A DNA stretch of 64,000 nt from Auriscalpium vulgare (taxonomy: Eukaryota; Basidiomycota; Agaricomycetes; Russulales; Auriscalpiaceae): positions 1,240,001 through 1,304,000 of the forward strand of contig JAHBBC010000002.1 of NCBI GenBank assembly GCA_019915015.1, in the 5' to 3' direction. Positions 10,650-21,446 of the stretch are shown here, one piece after another. Made by a program: the position numbers and the translations under genes. The notes under the pieces are model-generated. The model worked only from the letters and a program-made list of their open reading frames with translations. It made no database searches and had not been told where the DNA came from. Position 1 is the stretch's first letter. Every line of letters starts with the position of its first letter.

Positions 10650-11898
10650 CTATTCCTCGCGCTCCATCAGAAGCTCGATCACCTCCCCCTCCTCGACTTC
10701 TTCCGAGCTGGCGATGGGCGGCGGTATCTCCCCGGCGTAGGTAGGAGACGCGGAGGGGGCCGTCGGCGCTGGTACCGTGGGGTGCGCGGGGAAGGGAAGA
10801 GGGCCCGGCTGGTCCGAGGGATGGACTATGGCATCGAAGCCTAGGGGTATCTCAGCTATGGCTTGGGAGGAGGAGATGTGCGAGAGGCGCGCAGAACTGA
10901 TCTGCTCGATGGCGCGAATCGAGGCCACGCTGATATCCTGGACCAGGAAGTCTGCGGGCTGGAGGTTGGCCAGGAGGCGGGACCCTAATCCCCATGCGTC
11001 CAGCATCCCGCCCATACAGGTTGCCATCGCGGCCCAGCGCATGTCGAGGCGATCCAACACCAGTGGCCAGTCCGCCCAAATATCGCGAAACGTGTCGAAG
11101 GCCTCGGAGATGGTGGTAAAGTCCCGTAACATATCCACCGAGTCCTCCGCGAGGCCCCCCAATAGGTAGTACACCACGCCCGTGGTGAGGCGGCCCGCGT
11201 AGGCACGAGAGTGGGGGGAGCTGGAGGCACCACGGACGTGGTAGGCCAGGGCGCGGCACACGGCGTCTTCGCGGGTAATAACAAACATCCCATGGACGGC
11301 CCGGGCGTCGAAATCACGTAGGAGCCAGCTCTGCATCCCCTGAGGACGCAGGGTGGGGAAGGCGCCATGCAACTCCGTGATTTCATGGAGGTAGGATTCG
11401 ACAGAACCGTCTCCGAAGTAGTACACGGTCCAGAGCCCAGCCTCCACGATGGTGATCAAGACGTGGAGTTCCGCGTCGGTAGCGTCGGCAGGGAAAGGGG
11501 AGAACATCTGGGACCACCGCGGGCTGGCGCGCGCTGAGTCGGGGAGGGTACGCATGAGGGTGCCCTCGAAGCGCTGGGCGAGAGGGGCGGACGCTGGAAC
11601 GAGCTTCACCATGAACTCGAGGATCGGCGAGGTGAAGTGGAAGGCAAGATCGCGCAGGCTGCGGGACGCGCGGATTGAAGAAAGGGTCTGGAATTGAGTT
11701 CATCATCAGCCAAGCCGGGAAAAGACGCGGTCGGGGACCAGCACGCACCACGAGCTGGTTGACTTTGTCGGCCCACTCTAGACGTAGCGCAACCTCCCGT
11801 TCGGCATCCCCAAGGTCAAAACCAGCGAAGGGGGCCTGCGTCAGCAGGCGGAGGAGGTCGAGGTTGTCGGCGGTGGCAGACGCTGCGGGGAGGGACAT
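10650..11898 (-). CDS. Antisense gene X: hypothetical protein, about 395 aa
   Basis: Two exons close in phase: 11898-11749 (50 codons) and 11687-10650, with a 61-bp intron. The product begins M-S-L-P-A-A-S-A-T, is largely helical with hydrophobic and aromatic stretches (V-Y-Y-F-G-D; V-V-Y-Y-L-L-G-G-L), and ends in an acidic tail E-L-L-M-E-R-E-E. No family was recognised. It is the antisense gene nearest the 3' LTR of copy A, starting about 130 bp from it, so LTR sequence could influence its promoter. Confidence 0.5.
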
Positions 11899-12007
11899 CG
11901 CGGGACAGAAATCGGCAAAGGGATGCTACAAGCGACGTTACCGCAAAAGGTCGCGAGCCCTTATATGCCGCTTCCGCACGGTTCCTGGCAACTGGGGACA
12001 GTTGCAG

Positions 12008-12023
12008 TTTCAGTTGGGGGGAG
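12008..12023 (+). promoter_or_regulatory. Polypurine tract adjoining the 3' LTR of copy A
   Basis: The bases tttcagttggggggag are followed by aaa and then the LTR start TGATA. This is the expected site of plus-strand DNA priming. It is identical to 6720-6735. Confidence 0.7.
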
Positions 12024-12026
12024 AAA

Positions 12027-12683
12027 TGATAGGTTCAGGCCGCGGGCAAGCGTGTAGCGAGACGTCGCGAGACGGGGAAGCAGCATGCGAGGCGCAGGGT
12101 CGCGGGAGCGGGGGTGATGGGAACGTGGTCCGGCGACCCAGGAGCAACCGGGACTGGCGACGGAACGGATCACCGGAACGGGCTAGATCGGGAGGGCTTA
12201 GCGACGTAGGTAGAGCCACTACTTAGGGAGCTGCGCGAGACGTAGCAACCCAATCAACCTGTGGGCGGCGCAAGCCACCCACACCCTTTACCTCACAGAA
12301 ACTGTAGCCTGAGGCGCTACCAGACTTAGGAAGGAAGGACCCCACCGATGTGGGAACAGGTAGGCAGGCGGACAGGCAAGAGGGGGTGCGACGGCCCATA
12401 GGCGGACGCTTCGCACACGGGTGCGAAGCACTCGGAGGAGGATCCCGTAGAGGGCATCCCCAGGCAGGTGAGTGTTTAGTTTGGTGTTTAGGCGGTAGGA
12501 GGTGGCCCCGCACGACCGCGGGGAGGGCACGAAGCGCGACAGCGACACGAACACCTTCCCCCCTCGGCAAGACTAGTCACCCGGACTGGATCGCGACGTA
12601 TAGGAGGCAGTGTTGGTGGTTGTTGTCCTGTGAGGCACTCGCCGCACGCCCCGCTAGGGTCCGTCCCGGGTGATAGCGTATCA
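12027..12683 (+). repeat. 3' LTR of copy A (657 bp)
   Basis: It begins TGATAGG and ends GTATCA, giving the short terminal inverted repeat TGATA/TATCA. A polypurine tract precedes it. It matches the reverse complement of 19373-20029 with only two differences found by eye (a T/G near 12243 and a G/A near 12565) over the same length. Short ORFs inside it are not credible genes. Immediately after it the sequence enters copy B pol in reverse orientation. Confidence 0.9.
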
Positions 12684-15600
12684 CCGGTCGGTCGAAGAGC
12701 GCACCGTGGAGGTCCGCAAGCACGTAAGGTCCTCCTTTCCGTCGGCCAATTACCACGAACGGTCCATCGTAGCGCGGAAGCATTTTTCGATCTAATGACT
12801 TCTCGTACCGCGTGAACCGTAGGAGGACCAAGTCGCCTCTCTTGAAATTGTAGTCGCGAATCGTCGCTTCGTGGTCACGTTCAAATTTTACCGCCGCGAT
12901 ACGTCGCGCTTCAAAGACTTTGTCGTGGATGGTCCTTAACTGGGCTTTTCTCTTTTGTAGGGCCATTGCCCTGCGCGCTATGAGGTCTGTGGAAGACAGT
13001 AGAGACTCGGGCGGAGGCATCAAGTATGAAGCCTCGATGATATCCAGCGGCATTAGCGGCTGCGTTCCTGTTACCGCGAAGTATGGCGAGCAGCCCATCC
13101 TCCGCCTGATCGTTATCCTGTCCGACCAGAATACCGAGTACGCAACCGATGACCATTTTGCAGCATTTCCATCGGCTGCCTTGTAGAGCGCTTGACGTAC
13201 GTCGAAGTGAGACCGCTCGACTATTCCGTTGGCTCGCGAATTATATCCCGATATTCGAATGTGCCGGACTCCATACTTATGCGACAGGGATTCCAAGGCC
13301 GACACGAACGGTGCGCCGTTGTCCGTGACCACTTCTCGCAGGGCGCCCCACCGGCACAAGACGTCTTCGAAAATCCATTTCGCGATGGCGTCCGCCGTCT
13401 CCGCCCTTAGCATTCTCCACTCTGGATAGTGGGTTACGGAGCAGCGTCCTTGCACGATGTATTTGAATCCGCCGCTTGCTGGCATATGCATGGTGTCAGC
13501 ATACATCTTTGCGAAAAGGTTCGCCGGTGTTGCCACCGTTGGCGGTATCAGGCTGTGGCGAACTAGTCGGGTTTCGCAAATATGGCACGTTCTCACCCAC
13601 CAGGCCACGTCTGCGTCCACGTATGGCCACCAGAAACGCTCCAACAGCATCATCCGCGTCGCGTAGACGCCTTTGTGTCCGACATCGTCATGAGCTGCTT
13701 TGAGGACCGCGATACGTCGGTCTCCTCCCAGCACGAGTTGGTGCCTGCCTTGGTGGTGCCTTTTGAAAAGGCGGTCCCCATCCTTGAAGAACTGGAGCGC
13801 GTATCGAGCGAAACGAGCGAACTGTTCGTCGGTCAAGTCCGCCGGCCGCGCCAGGGTCCCTAACCAGTCCCTGACTAGTTCCAGCCGCTTGTCAGCTTCA
13901 TGAGCCTTGTCTGATCTGGGAACATCGCGATACGTCGCGTCCTGTACTGGTGCGGGTTGCATTTGGACCGTAGTTGCCCAGACGTCGGCCGGTTCATCGT
14001 GGGAGCGCCGGGCCTCCTCGCGACGTATCGCGTCCTGGCTTGAACCAGCCCCATGTTCGTCTGGTATGCTTCCTGGCCCCGTCCATCCATCTTGCCGTCG
14101 CGAGGCTCTCTCTTGCGCTGTCTTCGGGACTACCATGTTTACGATATGTGCGAAACCATACACCGCATCAACCCAGTCGTCGAAGTCGTCTTCCTGTTCC
14201 AGAGCGTCTCCTGGTTGCCTACGCCTCCTGGATAGGCCGTCGGGCCCGTGGAAGAGTCCCGGCACGTGCACTAGCTCAAAATGGAACATGAGGATGCCTA
14301 TAATCCACCTGTTCATACTGGCCGATGGCTCGAGGTCAGGATTTTCCAGCATGCCTTTGATATACCTGGCGTCGACCTCAATGGTCAGGTTCCTCACCCC
14401 TATCAGGTAGACTTTAAGGGCCCGCAGGGCTCGAAAAAGACCATAGAGCTCCAGCTTGGGCTGCGAGAACCGCGCTTCGCGATCGTTTAGCGCGATGCTA
14501 CCAAATCGAGAATATCGGCGTCTCTTCCTGTCTTGGGGAACGTTGGGGTCCGCCTGACTCAATAGGAAACCCACCGCGATGTACGAGGTGTCTACCGCTA
14601 GGATCACGGGGGCCTCCGACGTGTAATCAATCGGTAGGAGCGCTGGTGATGCGAGGACTGCCTCCTTGAGGTCCTCCATAGCTCGCGACTGTTCGGGTCC
14701 CCATTCGAACGGGACGTCCTTCCTCGTCAGGTGTGTCAAGGCATGGGCTCGGTGCGCAAAGTTACGGATAAAGATGCGCAGGACTCCGACTGTCCCCAAG
14801 AAAGCCCGTACGTCTGAGAGGTCCGTGCACGGCCCCCAATTGCGAATCTTCGCGACCTTTTCTTCGTCTGCCATCCTTCCTTGCGGTGTGCAGCGGTGCC
14901 CTACCACGTAGAATTCTGGTACGCACAGCTGTGATTTCCATCCTGAGAACGTGCCATGACAGTAGCGCATTCGTTGGACTACCCTGTTAACGTTGTTAAA
15001 GTGTTCCCATACGAACCGCCTTATGCCGTTGTTGCCGGGGATCGTTTCGTATCCTCCGCCTTCCGTCCTGTAGTCCGAGTCCGGCCCCTTCAGGGGGACG
15101 TCGTCTATAAAAGGCACCGTAATATGCGGGATTTCCGGTTGGAGAATAAAGGTCACGTCGTCGTGGAAGATCGGGACGGAATTCGTCCACCCCATAGGCA
15201 GGGTCACCAGCCGTTTTGCGCCGTACGGCGTCTGGAAAGTCGTGAGGTCCCTTGAGGCTTCATCTAGTCTCCTTTCGTCATAGCCCACGTAGAGGTCCAG
15301 AATTCCCCCGCACGGCCGCCCCGCAAACTGCTCCGCCAAATGATCTGGGAAGGGGGGTACTCCTGAGTGCGCGATGGTCACCGCATTCAGGGGTTCCAGA
15401 CTATGGACTATACGGAGGCTGGTCCCGTCCTTCTTAACCACACAGAACCACCTAGAGCGGTACGACGAGTTTGAGTCCTCGTAGACTCCCGCGGCGATCT
15501 TGGTCTTGATGAGCGCCATGACCTTGTCGTATATCCCTGGCGGAATCGGAATATTTCGCTGAACCCACGGCCGATGCGGAACTACTGGTATTGTGACGGG

Positions 15601-16275
15601 GGGGAAGAAGTCTTCTCGAAAGCGCCCCCGCTCCGAGTCGTCCCAGGCAAATGCCTCGTTTTGTGCGCACATAAACGCATGCATGAGCTTCCTTTCTTCC
15701 GGCCATAGGAAATCTCCGTCGTGGACTCGGTCAAATTGTTCGCGACGTTCCGCGGTGTACCTTCCCGTGGGTACGAAGTCCGGTGGCTTCTCTGGGAGCG
15801 GCGGCATATCCGCCAGGGGGTCCCCTCTGATCTCTCTGAGGATCCGGAAGTGCTCCGGCAGGTCCGTACGAATGGGCTTTACCTTGAGGTGTGCTGGCTT
15901 GTAACGCTTCTTCGTGGCCGCAAAGACTTCGCGCTGCATCGCGGTCGGCTGTAGCTCACCTCTGTCCGTTTCCTCCTCTCTTTCTCTCCCACTCTCGCCG
16001 TCTCCCCTGTCTGCCGCCGTCCAAATAAACGTCCCTGCTCTTGCTCGTTCCTCCTCTTCCTCTCCTTCTTCCGCTCGCTTCGCGAACACTCCCGCGTATT
16101 CCTCCGGTAGGTCGCACACTGACAAATAAGCTGACTGCACATCTTCGATTGTAGGCGAGGATTCGAGGTACACCAGGGATTCCATTCTAAGAGTATCAGG
16201 CTTATCGGGCTCGAACCCCACGACCAGCCCTACCTCCTCCTGGTCCTCCAACAAATCCTCTAGTCGCGAAAACCC
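12684..16275 (-). pseudogene. Pol of copy B, truncated at its 3' end
   Basis: Same domains as copy A pol: RT with F-I-D-D, RNase H, H-H-C-C zinc module, D-D-E integrase and Y-D-G-P-F module. The frame is open from the frameshift site to 12684. There it runs into the copy A LTR after F-D-R-P-V and picks up about 35 unrelated residues before stopping. The lost part is the acidic C-terminal tail, so the catalytic domains survive. One visible substitution replaces Trp with Arg in the N-terminal linker. The element cannot complete a normal cycle from this locus because its 3' end is cut off. Confidence 0.85.
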
Positions 16276-19200
16276 TCCACCCCCTGCTTCTGGGTTCGCG
16301 AGATGCGCTTGCGGCCGCGTGGAATAGTGGGGATTGACGCCATGACTCCCGTGTTTGGGTCCGTGATCGTGATTGTCTGCCTCTCGTCTGCAAAGTTTTG
16401 CACGGTACTTCCCGTGAGAACGTCAAAGGGCCTCCCCAGGAGCATGTCGTACGCCGGGTTGCGGATGATATGCACCTGTACGTATAGCGTTATACCCCCA
16501 ATCTTCATCGGGACGTTTCTAGCCAGGCCTAGCGACCTATCGCGACTTTTGTTGGCCGATATCATATCCAGGCGAACGTTCGGATCGTAATGCAGCCCGA
16601 GGTAATGGCATACGTCCTCGGACATGGAAATAATCTGCGACCCGGGATCCACGACTGCCTCGATGTGCGCTTGGTTGTCGACTAGTGGCAAGATCGAACG
16701 GAGGGCCAGCGATTCCTTGGCGACTTCCAACGGCTCAGGGTCTGGTTCCCCTTCTCCTGCTTCTCCTAGATCTCCCATCAGAACCTCCACAATGACTTCT
16801 CCTACACGCGTCCCCTCGGGCAACTCCGTTGGCTGGTGTCCCAGGGCTTGCAGAAAGGTTTCGGGCATATGGTCCGCGAATCCCCTCACCACCTTCTCGT
16901 CCTCTCCTTCCCCTTCGTCCTGGTCAAAGTCGAACGGAAAGAGCTCTGGTTCGCTTTCCACCATCGCCTGGACTACTGGTACTCTTGCCTCGTTTGGGAC
17001 CCGCTTAGGGGTCACCACGTTGCGAACTTGAGCGCGTACTTCCGGGCAATGGACATGAGCTCCCTCTGTGTCAAGGTGACCTCCGCATTCATGGCCCTCT
17101 CATAAACCTTACTTGCTATTACGGGGTCGCGGACCGGGGCGACCTTATTGTATGCTGGGTCCGCCTTGCGCTGCCCCGCGCTTCGCTGGTAACTTGCCGG
17201 CCCTATGTACGTCGCGTCGGGCACCTTCGCGAAAGGGTGGATCGGAGGTGTTAACGGCTCCTCACCCGCTGTGGTGTCTTCGTCGGCCTGCCTTTGTTTG
17301 TCTGCGCTATCCCCAGTCTCCCCTGGTCGGTCGACGGCCTCCGGCTCGAAGGAAACCTGCTTCTTGGCTTGCGTAAACGGCTTCCTTTTCGGAATGACCA
17401 CCTCTGGAACTCGTCGCGATCTTTCGCGCTCGCCAGGCAGCAGCCCTATTGCCTGGGGAAACTCGCCCGCGTCCAATGCGGCCTGCCGGCGTTCCTTCTG
17501 AGCTTGCCTTTCCGCTCGGGCCGTCAGGAGCACTGCCATCTCCTGCTGGAGCTCCGTCATTCTGTCTTCGTCGGTCAATTGCGGCGTCAGTTGGATTAGG
17601 CCGGCGACCGTCTGCACTTTGGCCGGCACTGGCTCGTAGTCCATCGTCGTCAGCATCATGGCTTCTGACTGTCCGTGTTGATTCCCGGCGTAGTACGCAT
17701 CCACACGCTGCTTCAGCGGGCCTTCTCCTAGCGGGATAAGTCCTCCACCCTTCAGAACGACCCGGTTGTTGTGGTCCCTAGATACGCGACCCGTCGCGAT
17801 GTAGTCCTGGACCACCATACATTCCCTGACGAAGTGCCCCGTTTGGCCGCAGAAAAGGCATCCTGACGGCCCTCCCTGTCCGCCTTGATTTCCTTGCGTG
17901 GCGCGCGGCTGTTGAGTTCCCGAGGTACCCCCATAACCCCTCTGACCTCCGCCGTTCCCCTGGTTGACGAGCATCCGCGCGAACTGTTCGGCAACCGCGG
18001 CTTTGATTGCTTCTTGAAACTGTTCTATTTTGATTACAGGCTCCGTCGTTGCAACCGCCACTGCCGGTCCTGCGCTGACCGCTGGTACGATTGAGGGAGT
18101 GCCCCTCAGCTCGTACTCTCCTGCCTCTAGCACGTCGGCCATGGGGTACGGTGTTTCTTTATCGTGGTCCGGCAATTTGATCTGCAGTCTCGTCGCCACC
18201 CTGTTCATGAGGCTGTCCTGGAAAGCGCGAAGGAACGCGATATCGCGCTCACGGGTCGAGATCCTGCTTTTCTTAACCAGGAAGTCGGTGATCGCGAAGA
18301 ACTGCCGATAGAATTCGCTGAGCTCGCCGCCGGACGCAATGCCCAGACGGTACCGACTGCCTACGAGCGCGTCCATGTCCGCGATGGTATACTTGCGGTC
18401 CTCATCGGCTCCCGGGTACAGTTTAACAATGGCGTCCTGAAAGTCTTGGTAGGTCTTGGTGGGATCCTTAAACTCCGGCCTCGCTTCCCACTCCTCAGCC
18501 GTCGCGACGTCTAGGTAACGCACTGCATGGCCCTTCTTCGCCGTATCATCCGCTAGTTGAGCCCGGGCGAAGAGATGGTTTAGCTCGTCGAAGTAACGCG
18601 GTAACTCGCGGGCCTTCTGATTGAAAGACGGTGCGTTGCGGTCCCCGCGGGTAGGCATTGCGACTGGCGCGACGTTGGGCTGAGGCGGTATTGCCTGTTG
18701 TCCGCCGCCTCCCCCTCCTCCACCGCCTCCGCCTCCGCCGCCGCCTCCTCCACCCGTTCCTGTTCCTTGTTGCTGTGTACTCATTCCTGACTGTGTTGGC
18801 GACTTTGGGTTGCTGGGGTTCGAACGGCTTGATGGAGCTTCTTGGGGATTGTTGCTAGCTTCCGCGACGTTTCGCGAAGTCCTATCTTGTAAGGAAACGG
18901 CCCGTCCCCATCCCGGACTGACCCGTTCGTTCCTCGAGCATTCCCCTTCCGGATCATGCCGTGTGTGATGGTCGCTATCGCCACCATCAGAATTCAGAAG
19001 CAAACCTTCTAGTCCCTCGATCGTGACGCGATCCCCTCCTGTGATCAGGGACCTAGGGTCCTCTCCGGCGCGTCGGATCTCCCTACTGAGGGTCGGTCCA
19101 TGCGGATCCTCTTCTTCTGATGGCAGACTTGATAGCGATGAGACTTCCCCCTGTTCGTCTTGTGGTTCCTCGATTTCTGCCTCTATGGCCGCCTGTCGCG

Positions 19201-19282
19201 ACGTATTGCGAGCGTCCGCCCTCGTGGTCCTCTGCGGCTGTGTTCGCGTTGGGAGGTGGGCTATCTTGGGTTTCGGCGCCAT
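16260..19282 (-). pseudogene. Gag-protease of copy B, frameshifted
   Basis: It shows the complete N-terminus missing from copy A: start at 19282 (M-A-P-K-P-K). The polyglycine tract, CCHC knuckle and retropepsin-like D-P-G-S-Q loop are all present. Near 17044-17046 a run of four C bases (sense strand) in copy A is three in copy B. That shifts the frame after L-M-S-I-A and stops the upstream ORF at 17012. The protease part continues in another frame (17018-16260). Gag and zinc knuckle could still be made, but protease and pol could not without bypassing the shift. Confidence 0.85.
16269..16275 (-). promoter_or_regulatory. Putative -1 frameshift heptamer, copy B
   Basis: The minus strand reads G GGT TTT, identical in place and phase to 2885-2891 in copy A. 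Confidence 0.55.
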
Positions 19283-19351
19283 GTTGATCAGCGACCGGGT
19301 GCCGTCTACGAGGCTGATTTTAAAGCTCGAACACGATCGTCATCACCATAC

Positions 19352-19369
19352 CCCTCGCGGTGGGCTCCA
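19352..19369 (-). promoter_or_regulatory. Primer-binding site of copy B
   Basis: Three bases after the 5' LTR the minus strand reads TGGAGCCCACCGCGAGGG. Starting with TGG, it is complementary to a tRNA 3' end carrying CCA. The donor tRNA was not identified. Confidence 0.6.
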
Positions 19370-19372
19370 AAA

Positions 19373-20029
19373 TGATACGCTATCACCCGGGACGGACCCT
19401 AGCGGGGCGTGCGGCGAGTGCCTCACAGGACAACAACCACCAACACTGCCTCCTATACGTCGCGATCCAGTCCGGGTGACTAGTCTTGCTGAGGGGGGAA
19501 GGTGTTCGTGTCGCTGTCGCGCTTCGTGCCCTCCCCGCGGTCGTGCGGGGCCACCTCCTACCGCCTAAACACCAAACTAAACACTCACCTGCCTGGGGAT
19601 GCCCTCTACGGGATCCTCCTCCGAGTGCTTCGCACCCGTGTGCGAAGCGTCCGCCTATGGGCCGTCGCACCCCCTCTTGCCTGTCCGCCTGCCTACCTGT
19701 TCCCACATCGGTGGGGTCCTTCCTTCCTAAGTCTGGTAGCGCCTCAGGCTACAGTTTCTGTGAGGTAAAGGGTGTGGGTGGCTTGCGCCGCCCACAGGTT
19801 GATTGGGTTGCTCCGTCTCGCGCAGCTCCCTAAGTAGTGGCTCTACCTACGTCGCTAAGCCCTCCCGATCTAGCCCGTTCCGGTGATCCGTTCCGTCGCC
19901 AGTCCCGGTTGCTCCTGGGTCGCCGGACCACGTTCCCATCACCCCCGCTCCCGCGACCCTGCGCCTCGCATGCTGCTTCCCCGTCTCGCGACGTCTCGCT
20001 ACACGCTTGCCCGCGGCCTGAACCTATCA
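19373..20029 (-). repeat. 5' LTR of copy B (657 bp)
   Basis: Same length and almost identical sequence to the LTR at 12027-12683, in inverted orientation. It starts TGATAGG at 20029, ends GTATCA at 19373, and is followed by the primer-binding site. The bases just outside (20030-20034, gcggc) are the candidate target-site duplication, whose partner would lie beyond the left edge. Confidence 0.9.
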
Positions 20030-20475
20030 GCGGCGCGCGGGGCGGGTATCGGGTGCGACGACGGGATGATGCCGTCCGCGGACGCGGACATGGGGCTGGA
20101 CTCGGCGGAGGCGGACGCGATGACGGCCTCGTCGCCGTACGCGGAGTCCGGGGGCGTCGAGGGCCAGGCGGAGGAGGCGGGGGACGTCGACGCGGAGTGC
20201 AATGTCTCCGCGGTATCGGGCGGCGAGGCCGGCGAGGGGTACGTGATCGTCGGGTTCGGGATGATGGGCGCGGCGCCGGGCGACGCGCGGTGCCCGAACG
20301 ACGGGATGCTCGACGCCGTGCTGGCGCCGGGGTGTGCGAACGGCGACGGCGCGGGCGTCGGGAGGGAGATGGGAGGGTACGGGCGCGGGCCGGCAAAGTC
20401 GCGGCGCACCTGGATCTCAAAGTCGTGCAGAGTTGCGGGGTCGACGTTGAGCTGCCACTCGAGGTAGCTACACAT
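20030..20475 (-). pseudogene. Cyclin gene fragment interrupted by copy B
   Basis: The minus-strand frame begins M-C-S-Y-L-E-W-Q-L-N-V-D-P and continues into a Ser/Pro/Ala-rich tail. The first 24 residues (through F-E-I-Q-V-R) match the end of the cyclin box of the gene at 27.2-28.1 kb exactly. The cyclin-box N-terminal half is missing upstream: homology starts abruptly near 20467. The C-terminus is cut by the LTR of copy B at 20029/20030. It is therefore a fragment truncated on both sides, not a functional cyclin. It probably derives from a duplication of the Pcl-type cyclin locus. Confidence 0.7.
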
Positions 20476-20987
20476 CCCGCCTCCGCAACACGGTCAAGCC
20501 CGTCCAGCGCGCTCACTGTCCGCTGAATGAGGCGTCCACTCGGCCACGTCTGCGAAGAAAAACGCAGGTTCTCTCGACTGCCCTGTCGCCGGCCTCGTGC
20601 GTGTCCGCGCGCCTGTCTTTCAAGACACACAGCGCACGCCCTGGGCTGCGAGGCAAGGGCAGTATTAGCACAGCAGGGCGTCAGCAGACAAACGTAGCGC
20701 ACCTTAATGCCTCAGTCATCAGACAGCGCGGGCGTGCCATACGTGCGGACATGCGGGTGCTATGGTCAAACAGCCTGTAGAGCAAGTAAGACTCGCCTTG
20801 GCTAACCGTTTGAGCATTTTGTGTGACCCCGGCCATGATCGTGCGGCAATCTGAAGTGAAAGGTGCTGAGCGCGTTCGCGCGATTAGTTGTGATGCAGGA
20901 TGATTGGTGCGGCATGACTGAAAGACGAAGTGGCCAGATGGGAAACGGAGACAACGCTAAATTCTAAATAGGGAGATCTCGACATGT
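20476..20987. other. Intergenic stretch without a supported gene
   Basis: Short overlapping frames only. The sequence drops in GC after about 20760, and no conserved protein signal is seen. Confidence 0.5.
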
Positions 20988-21064
20988 GCACATAAGCGCT
21001 GGGGTACAAATCTTGTGATGTCGACTGTCGACATCACAAGATTTGTACCCCAGCGCTTATGTGC
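20988..21064. repeat. 77-bp perfect palindrome with 1-nt spacer
   Basis: Left arm 20988-21025 and right arm 21027-21064 are exact 38-bp reverse complements around a single T at 21026. Arms begin gcacataagcgctggggtac. It ends about 108 bp before the ATG at 21172. It could form a cruciform or a long RNA hairpin. Confidence 0.95.
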
Positions 21065-21171
21065 GCACAGCCACCGTTCCTAGGGTTAGGATTCATCCGA
21101 CTCTTTGCGGGTTGCATCCTTATCCTCCTCTCCTATTATCCTTGTACTCCTCCAAAAGACTACTCAGCAAA

Positions 21172-21446
21172 ATGGACAACTTAGCCGGTATCATGGATAG
21201 CATTTCCATCACAGGCATGCAAGCAGCTCAGAAATACGGGGACGCGTTTACACTAGTACGTTATCTCTAACGTACGATTGTGATTGGCTAGGCGGGCCGG
21301 GGTCTACTTGCTCGCAGGCTGCCCTCAACACGTGCGAGACGGCAATGGGTGCGCAGGCCGTGGGTCATAGCGCACCTGGAGGAGCAGATGCGCATGGCCG
21401 AGATTCTGCCAGACCGCTCGGTGGAGGATGCCGCGCTGCAGATGAA
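21172..21446 (+). CDS. Small hypothetical protein (model uncertain)
   Basis: A pyrimidine-rich leader precedes ATG 21172, giving M-D-N-L-A-G-I-M-D-S-I-S-I-T-G-M and 28 codons. A GTACGT donor follows at 21256, with a plausible acceptor at 21317 (62-bp intron), phase 0. Exon 2 starts A-A-L-N-T-C-E-T-A-M. It either stops about 43 codons later or, one base out of frame, continues as a more protein-like H-L-E-E-Q-M-R-M-A-E segment (21349 onward). A missed intron or an indel would decide between these. No family is recognised and there is no CaaX end, so it is not a mating-pheromone precursor. Confidence 0.35.

Larger units (their letters stand above)
1..12683 (+). mobile_element. Ty3/gypsy LTR retroelement, copy A (5' end outside window)
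   Basis: Plus-strand element entering the window inside gag. Order: gag-protease (3-2900), -1 frameshift site (2885-2891), pol with RT, RNase H and integrase (2906-6676), a first polypurine tract (6720-6735), about 5.2 kb holding minus-strand spliced genes, a second identical polypurine tract (12008-12023), and the 3' LTR (12027-12683). The order RT-RNase H-integrase places it in Ty3/gypsy. All pol catalytic motifs are present and both ORFs are open, so the visible protein-coding part looks intact. The 5' LTR and the first ~42 gag codons should lie to the left. Treating the antisense block as part of the element is an inference from its position between pol and the LTR and from the duplicated polypurine tract. 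Confidence 0.85.
12684..20029 (-). mobile_element. Ty3/gypsy LTR retroelement, copy B (3' end displaced by copy A)
   Basis: Minus-strand element of the same family as copy A: 5' LTR (20029-19373), primer-binding site, gag-protease and pol. Pol is interrupted at 12683/12684, where it abuts the LTR of copy A; the last ~67 pol codons and everything downstream are absent here. Protein-level differences from copy A are few (for example Pro/Gln, Val/Ile and Trp/Arg changes), so both insertions are recent. I see no sign of RIP-type C-to-T decay. Confidence 0.88.

Noticed and set aside
12223..12673. Open frames of 107-115 codons inside the LTR on both strands, repeated at 19383-19833
   Set aside because: They coincide with the LTR, occur only because the LTR is present twice, and have no protein-like pattern.
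12027..20029. A single element with inverted terminal repeats (DNA transposon)
   Set aside because: The contents are gag-pol with a primer-binding site after only one of the repeats, so these are LTRs of two nested elements.
19830..20702. 290-codon minus frame spanning the LTR border
   Set aside because: It reads through the LTR in the wrong frame; the cyclin homology is in another frame.
21172..21446. Mating-pheromone precursor gene
   Set aside because: Short with M-D start, but no C-terminal CaaX and no receptor gene nearby.
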